A stretch of DNA of 64,000 nucleotides, taken from NCBI GenBank assembly GCA_903905455.1, contig CAIVGN010000133.1:62001-126000 (forward strand), in the 5' to 3' direction. Shown here piece after piece: positions 60,987 through 64,000 of the stretch. The notes below the pieces were generated by a model. The model worked only from the letters and a program-made list of their open reading frames with translations. It did no database searches and was not told the DNA's origin. Both the position numbers and the translations under genes were made by a program. This DNA is from an uncultured Archangium sp. (GTDB taxonomy: Bacteria > Myxococcota > Myxococcia > Myxococcales > Myxococcaceae). Within the stretch, counting starts at the first letter, position 1. Every line of letters begins with the position of its first letter.

Positions 60987-61301
60987 TTACGGAGTGGCAG
61001 GCGCCGGCGCGGCGGCCGGAGCGGGGACGGTGACCACCTGGGGCGCAGCGGCCTGGCCCCCGGGCATGATGATGAAGACCTGCGGCTGGGCCGCGGGCGC
61101 CGGGGCGGCCTGGGGGACGATGACCGTCTGCGGCGCGGCCGCGGGGGCCGGAGGCGCGGAGGGCCTCAGCGCGTCCTCGCGCTCTTGCCAGCGGCTCTCG
61201 CAGCCGCCGTGGTGACGCGCGTGCCAGCGGGCGCTGGCGATGCCCGAGCCGAAGCCCGCGAAGATTCCGAAACCGAGGATGACGAGAAGGATGCGACGCA
61301 T
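60987..61301 (-). CDS. Small membrane-anchored Pro/Ala-rich protein
   Basis: A 104-residue protein starting at ATG 61301, behind GAGAAAGG (a TTG at 61319 is in frame but is less likely). Residues 1-20 are a membrane or signal anchor (MRRILLVILGFGIFAGFGSG), followed by a short His/Cys-containing segment (RWHARHHGGCESRW) and then a low-complexity Pro/Ala/Val/Gln-rich region of about 60 residues. It may be a periplasmic tether. It lies between the His-rich Spy-like gene (22 bases) and the response regulator gene (30 bases). No named family. Confidence 0.65.
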   Translation of the reverse strand: MRRILLVILGFGIFAGFGSGIASARWHARHHGGCESRWQEREDALRPSAPPAPAAAPQTVIVPQAAPAPAAQPQVFIIMPGGQAAAPQVVTVPAPAAAPAPATP

Positions 61302-61323
61302 GGTGGGTACCTTTCTCAACTGC

Positions 61324-61824
61324 TTAGAGGTTGACGCTGCTGGGGGAACCGCCGGCGGGGCGGAAGCCGTGGTGGTGGTGATGGCCGCCGTGCGAGCAGC
61401 CGCCGTGCATGCGGGAGGGCCCGAACTCGACGAGGTCCGCCAGCCGGTTGCGCTGGTCGGGGTTGAGCGCCTCGTGCACCTGCTGCATGCCCTCGCGCAC
61501 CGCCTTCTTCATCTCTTCGATCGAGGCCTGCTGCGTCTCGAAGGCCTCGTTGACCGCGGCCGAATCGAAGGCCTCGGCGCGCATCGCCTTGGCGTAGGTG
61601 CTGCGCGCACGCACGAACTGCTCGCGGGCCTGCAGGGCCACGCGCTCGGCGTTCTCCGTCACCTGGAGGATGACCTTCTCCTGGCCCGGCGTGGTGTCGA
61701 GGTGCTGGAAGAGGCGGCGCGTCATCCACCTGCGCGCGCCACCGCGGTGACCGAAGCCGCGACCATGACGCCAGACCTTCATGAACCCGATCAAGCTCAA
61801 CGTCCCAACGAGAAATCCAAACAT
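61324..61824 (-). CDS. Spy/CpxP-like periplasmic heavy-metal or stress sensor
   Basis: A 166-residue protein starting at ATG 61824 behind GGAGGAAG. Residues 1-15 are hydrophobic and would act as a signal or anchor. The helical body contains TPGQEKVILQVTENAERVALQAREQ and LNPDQRNRLADLVE, the second being the LTxxQ motif of Spy/CpxP/CnrX-type proteins. The C-terminal tail is rich in His (GGCSHGGHHHHH). Spy-like proteins buffer envelope stress and CnrX-like ones bind metals; the His tail favours metal. Adjacent two-component genes support regulation by envelope or metal stress, with this protein the possible signal input. Confidence 0.78.
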   Translation of the reverse strand: MFGFLVGTLSLIGFMKVWRHGRGFGHRGGARRWMTRRLFQHLDTTPGQEKVILQVTENAERVALQAREQFVRARSTYAKAMRAEAFDSAAVNEAFETQQASIEEMKKAVREGMQQVHEALNPDQRNRLADLVEFGPSRMHGGCSHGGHHHHHGFRPAGGSPSSVNL

Positions 61825-61966
61825 GTGCTTCCTCCGTCACTGCGACGAGAGCCGAGATGGCTCCCACTCGCGAAGGGCTTGCTTCGTCCTTGCGTGAGAG
61901 GAAGGTAGGAACCCAATGTGAAGGGCTTGAGGTGGTTCGGGTGAAGAAGCGTGAAGGAGCGGGTTC
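61825..61966. promoter_or_regulatory. Divergent promoter region with 10-base direct repeats
   Basis: The 142-base gap serves both the Spy-like gene (minus) and the membrane protein gene (plus). GTGAAGAAGC (61941-61950) is followed by GTGAAGGAGC (61951-61960), identical at 9 of 10 positions and on the same face of the helix, a spacing that suits OmpR-family regulators. A third GTGAAG lies at 61918. The second repeat also contains the ribosome-binding site of the plus-strand gene, so coincidence is possible. GAAGGGCTTG occurs twice (61872-61881 and 61920-61929). Confidence 0.35.
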
Positions 61967-62590
61967 GTGACTCAAGCCATCGCCATTGCTCGCACCTTGC
62001 TGCTGACTGCCCTTCTGGCCGGGGTCGCGCACGCGCAGCTCCCCGAGCCCAGCCCGCCGCCGCTGGTGACGGGGGAACCGGGGAAAGAGGAAGCCGTGCT
62101 CGAGCCCGCGGTGGTGGCCAACCCGCCCCTGCCCCCGGAGGCGCCGGCCCCGCCCAGCCGCATGCCGCGCATCGCCATGGGCCTGCTCGTCGGCGCCGGC
62201 GCCGGTGCGCTGGGTGGGGTCGCGGGTGGCTTCATCGGCCAGGCGGCCATCCCCAACGCGTCGGTGCAGCCGCTGGGCGGGGCGTGGACGGGCGCGGCCA
62301 TCGGCTTCGCCCTGCTCGCGCCGGTGGGGGTGCTGCTCGCCGGCCGGTGGTTCGAGGGCAACGGCGCGTGGTGGGCCACGGCGCTGGGAGACCTGCTCGG
62401 CGTGGGCCTGGGCGTCGCCAGCGTGGCGTTCGGAGGCGCGGAGGCCACCCCGCTGCTCTTCGCCCTGCCGCTGGCGGGTTCGGTGATCGGCTCCGAGGTC
62501 ACCTCGAGCACTCGCGCGCCGACCCCGGTGGCCGTGACCTTCAGCAGCAAGAGCGGGACCTCCACCGTCTCGCTCCTCGGTCGATTCTGA
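61967..62590 (+). CDS. Membrane protein with N-terminal signal, unknown function
   Basis: A 207-residue protein starting at GTG 61967, behind GAAGGAG. An N-terminal signal peptide (about residues 1-24, ending HAQ) is followed by a Pro/Glu-rich stretch, then three or four hydrophobic segments from residue 66 to about 180 (GLLVGAGAGALGGVAGGFIG, TGAAIGFALLAPVGVLLAG, ATALGDLLGVGLGVASVAFGG, PLLFALPLAGSVIGSE). Many small residues (Gly, Ala) suggest packed helices or a glycine-zipper protein. I recognise no family. It is divergent from the Spy-like gene and may be a target of the two-component system, by position only. Confidence 0.65.
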   Translation: MTQAIAIARTLLLTALLAGVAHAQLPEPSPPPLVTGEPGKEEAVLEPAVVANPPLPPEAPAPPSRMPRIAMGLLVGAGAGALGGVAGGFIGQAAIPNASVQPLGGAWTGAAIGFALLAPVGVLLAGRWFEGNGAWWATALGDLLGVGLGVASVAFGGAEATPLLFALPLAGSVIGSEVTSSTRAPTPVAVTFSSKSGTSTVSLLGRF

Positions 62591-62626
62591 AGTTGCCGGC
62601 CCGCACCGCCCGTGGGAACAGGGGGC

Positions 62627-63499
62627 ATGCGACTGTGTTTCGTGCTCCTCCCTGATGCCCAGCAGCTGACCCCCCGCAAGCTCGAGCTCGCCGCGAAGCA
62701 GGAATTCCCCGAGCTGGGGAAGGCCACGTGGAAGAAGTCGAAGGAGGGCACCTCGGAGTTCACCTTGGGGGGCGTGCCGGTGATCACCGCGCTCATGCCC
62801 GTGCCGGTGCCCGAAGGTGAAGCCGACGAGGCCACCGACCGCAGCTTGAGCGGCCTCGACGGGAGCTGGACCCTGCCCGAGCACCGCGCGCACCTCGTCG
62901 TCGTGCGCCAGGGCCCGGAGTCGAACAAGGTGGAAGAGCTGGCGGCCTTCACCCGCGTGGTGGCGGTCATCGTGCGCGCGACCGGAGCGGTCGGCGTGTA
63001 CTGGGGCGAAGGCGGCGCCACGCACCACCCCGAGTTCGTGATGAACATCGCCCAGAGCGAGCTCCCGCTGCCCATCTGGGTCGGCCTGTCCGTGGCGAAG
63101 ACCAAGAAGGGCTTCGAGCTGCTGAGCATCGGCATGGCCCAGCTGGGCTTGCCCAACCTCCTGCTGCGCGCGCCGGACCTCGGCGGGCCCACGCTGGAGT
63201 TCTTCTACGATCTCCTCGCCTACGCCGCGCGGCGGGGCAGCGCCTTCGCCGAGGGCGAGACGGTCGGTCGTGATGAGCACGAGCGGCTGCCGGTCACCCA
63301 TGAGAAGTCGCCGGTCGTCGCCAACGAGCAGGTGTGGGCGGTCACGATCGGGAAGTCCGCGGCGGTGAAGGTGAAGAAGCCCGCGGCGGTGAAGGCGAAG
63401 AAGCCGGCGGCGCCCAAGGCGAAGAAGAAGGCCGCCGCGCCCGCGCCCGCGAAGAAGGCCCCGGCGAAGAAGCAGGTCGCCGCGAAGAAGAAGCGCTGA
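62627..63499 (+). CDS. DUF4261-like protein with a histone-H1-like lysine/alanine tail
   Basis: A 290-residue protein, started at ATG 62627 (a GTG at 62612 is in frame). The first 220 residues fit the DUF4261 pattern, a family of unknown function: LCFVLLPDAQQLTPRKLELAAK, a central RATGAVGVYWGEGGATHHPEFV and WVGLSVAKTKKGFELLSIGMAQLG. The last 70 residues are a Lys/Ala/Pro tail (about VKKPAAVKAKKPAAPKAKKKAAAP), like the tail of eukaryotic histone H1 and bacterial HU fusions, which implies nucleic-acid or anionic-surface binding. Combination of the two is unusual. The photolyase gene starts 34 bases downstream. Confidence 0.75.
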   Translation: MRLCFVLLPDAQQLTPRKLELAAKQEFPELGKATWKKSKEGTSEFTLGGVPVITALMPVPVPEGEADEATDRSLSGLDGSWTLPEHRAHLVVVRQGPESNKVEELAAFTRVVAVIVRATGAVGVYWGEGGATHHPEFVMNIAQSELPLPIWVGLSVAKTKKGFELLSIGMAQLGLPNLLLRAPDLGGPTLEFFYDLLAYAARRGSAFAEGETVGRDEHERLPVTHEKSPVVANEQVWAVTIGKSAAVKVKKPAAVKAKKPAAPKAKKKAAAPAPAKKAPAKKQVAAKKKR

Positions 63500-63532
63500 A
63501 GTCGCGCGGGGCCGCCGTTACATCGGCGGTCC

Positions 63533-64000
63533 ATGACTGTTCCTGAAGGCCGGGTCCGGGTGCTGCGTGACGGGCCCGTTCGCGCCGAGCGCGACTACGT
63601 CCTGTACTGGATGACCTCGTTTCGCCGGGCGCGTTCGAACTTCGCGCTCGAGCGGGCCATCGAGCACGCAAGGGCCCTGAAGAAGCCGCTGGTGGTCTTC
63701 GAGCCGCTGCGCGTGGCGTACCCCTTCGCCAACGATCGCCTGCACACCTTCGTGCTCCAGGGCATGGCGGAGAACCAGCGGCGCTTCGCCGCATCGCCGG
63801 TGCACTACTTCCCCTTCGTCGAGACCGAGCCGGGTGAAGGCAAGGGGTTGCTCGAGGCGTTGGCGAGTTCCGCGTGCGTGCTGGTGGGCGACGACTGGCC
63901 CTCGTTCTTCGTGCCCTCGATGCAGGCCGCGGCGGCGAAGAAGCTCGAGGTGCGCTTCGAGGTGGTCGACTCGAACGGGCTGTACCCCATGCACGACACC
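63533..64000 (+). CDS. Deoxyribodipyrimidine photolyase, N-terminal fragment (class II-like)
   Basis: The first 156 residues of a photolyase cut by the right edge. The N-terminal alpha/beta domain begins RVRVLRDGPVRAERDYVLYWM, continues with RRARSNFALERAIEHARAL, KKPLVVFEPLRVAYPFANDRLHTFVLQGMAENQ and VLVGDDWPSFFVP. The YVLYWM plus N-AL-RA and PLVV signature at this spacing is characteristic of class II CPD photolyases, which use light and FAD to reverse pyrimidine dimers. FAD-binding and class-defining C-terminal regions lie outside. A short hairpin (CCGCCG/CGGCGG, 63512-63529) sits just before the ATG. Confidence 0.82.
   Translation, partial: MTVPEGRVRVLRDGPVRAERDYVLYWMTSFRRARSNFALERAIEHARALKKPLVVFEPLRVAYPFANDRLHTFVLQGMAENQRRFAASPVHYFPFVETEPGEGKGLLEALASSACVLVGDDWPSFFVPSMQAAAAKKLEVRFEVVDSNGLYPMHDT

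Noticed and set aside
1-64000. Insertion sequences, integrases, phage genes or tRNA-linked attachment sites
   Set aside because: None of the genes resembles a mobile-element product, no tRNA was recognised and no flanking direct repeats were seen. A careful search by alignment was not possible here.

Overview
The window is very GC-rich bacterial chromosome with tightly packed genes and no intergenic gap above about 300 bases (the largest, 10630-10917 and 53983-54222, are described as features). I see no tRNA, rRNA, CRISPR array, integrase, transposase or phage gene. The gene content points to a myxobacterium or close relative (Myxococcota). It has two eukaryotic-like Ser/Thr kinases, one with an HRDVSPQN catalytic loop and a PEGA tail, and an FHA protein. 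It also has eight predicted lipoproteins, several with Asp-Ala-Gly or Gly/Thr linkers, alpha-2-macroglobulin genes, Ig-like (BIG2, ASH) and lamin-tail surface domains, and a calpain-like protease. This placement is inference from content, not from a marker gene.

Layout. 1-4481: TonB/ExbB energy transduction, a CapA-type enzyme, a Cys-rich lipoprotein and a FemAB-like acyltransferase. 4512-6994: a laminin-B lipoprotein overlapping a YkgJ cysteine-cluster protein, an unrecognised helical protein and a membrane-anchored protein with two L7/L12 C-terminal-like units. 7036-10629: a beta-oxidation pair (FadN-like bifunctional enzyme plus thiolase). 10918-18190: a 1802-residue lipoprotein with 20 BIG2 repeats, then a calpain-family protease. 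18278-23536: E1 alpha and beta of a 2-oxoacid dehydrogenase, a zinc-ribbon Ser/Thr kinase and rlmN. 23668-31507: a diheme cytochrome/lamin-tail fusion, a methyltransferase and an alpha-2-macroglobulin encoded as two overlapping genes.

31508-46387 is one long minus-strand block and the most interesting part. Read in the direction of transcription it holds a carboxypeptidase-regulatory-like lipoprotein, an ABC-2 exporter pair (NatA/NatB-like), PspA, a membrane-anchored NMT1/THI5-like binding protein, a coiled-coil membrane protein, a lipoprotein, a LolD/MacB-type ATPase and its FtsX-like permease, a small membrane protein, a PEGA Ser/Thr kinase and a double-AAA ATPase. The five genes from the coiled-coil protein to the small membrane protein are joined by four consecutive 4-base ATGA/GTGA overlaps. 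I infer an envelope-maintenance system, with PspA as membrane-stress effector, lipoprotein or lipid traffic by the ABC module, and possible phospho-control by the kinase.

46539-53982: an amidohydrolase, a membrane protein with a helix-turn-helix-like tail, an ASH lipoprotein, gpsA, a probable outer-membrane protein and a beta-propeller/diheme peroxidase-like lipoprotein. 54223-64000: two OmpR-type two-component systems. One is coupled by an ATGA overlap and followed by a convergent FHA gene. The other sits with a His-rich Spy/CpxP-like protein, suggesting metal or envelope stress sensing. The end holds two hypothetical genes, a DUF4261 protein with a histone-H1-like lysine tail, and the start of a photolyase cut by the window edge.
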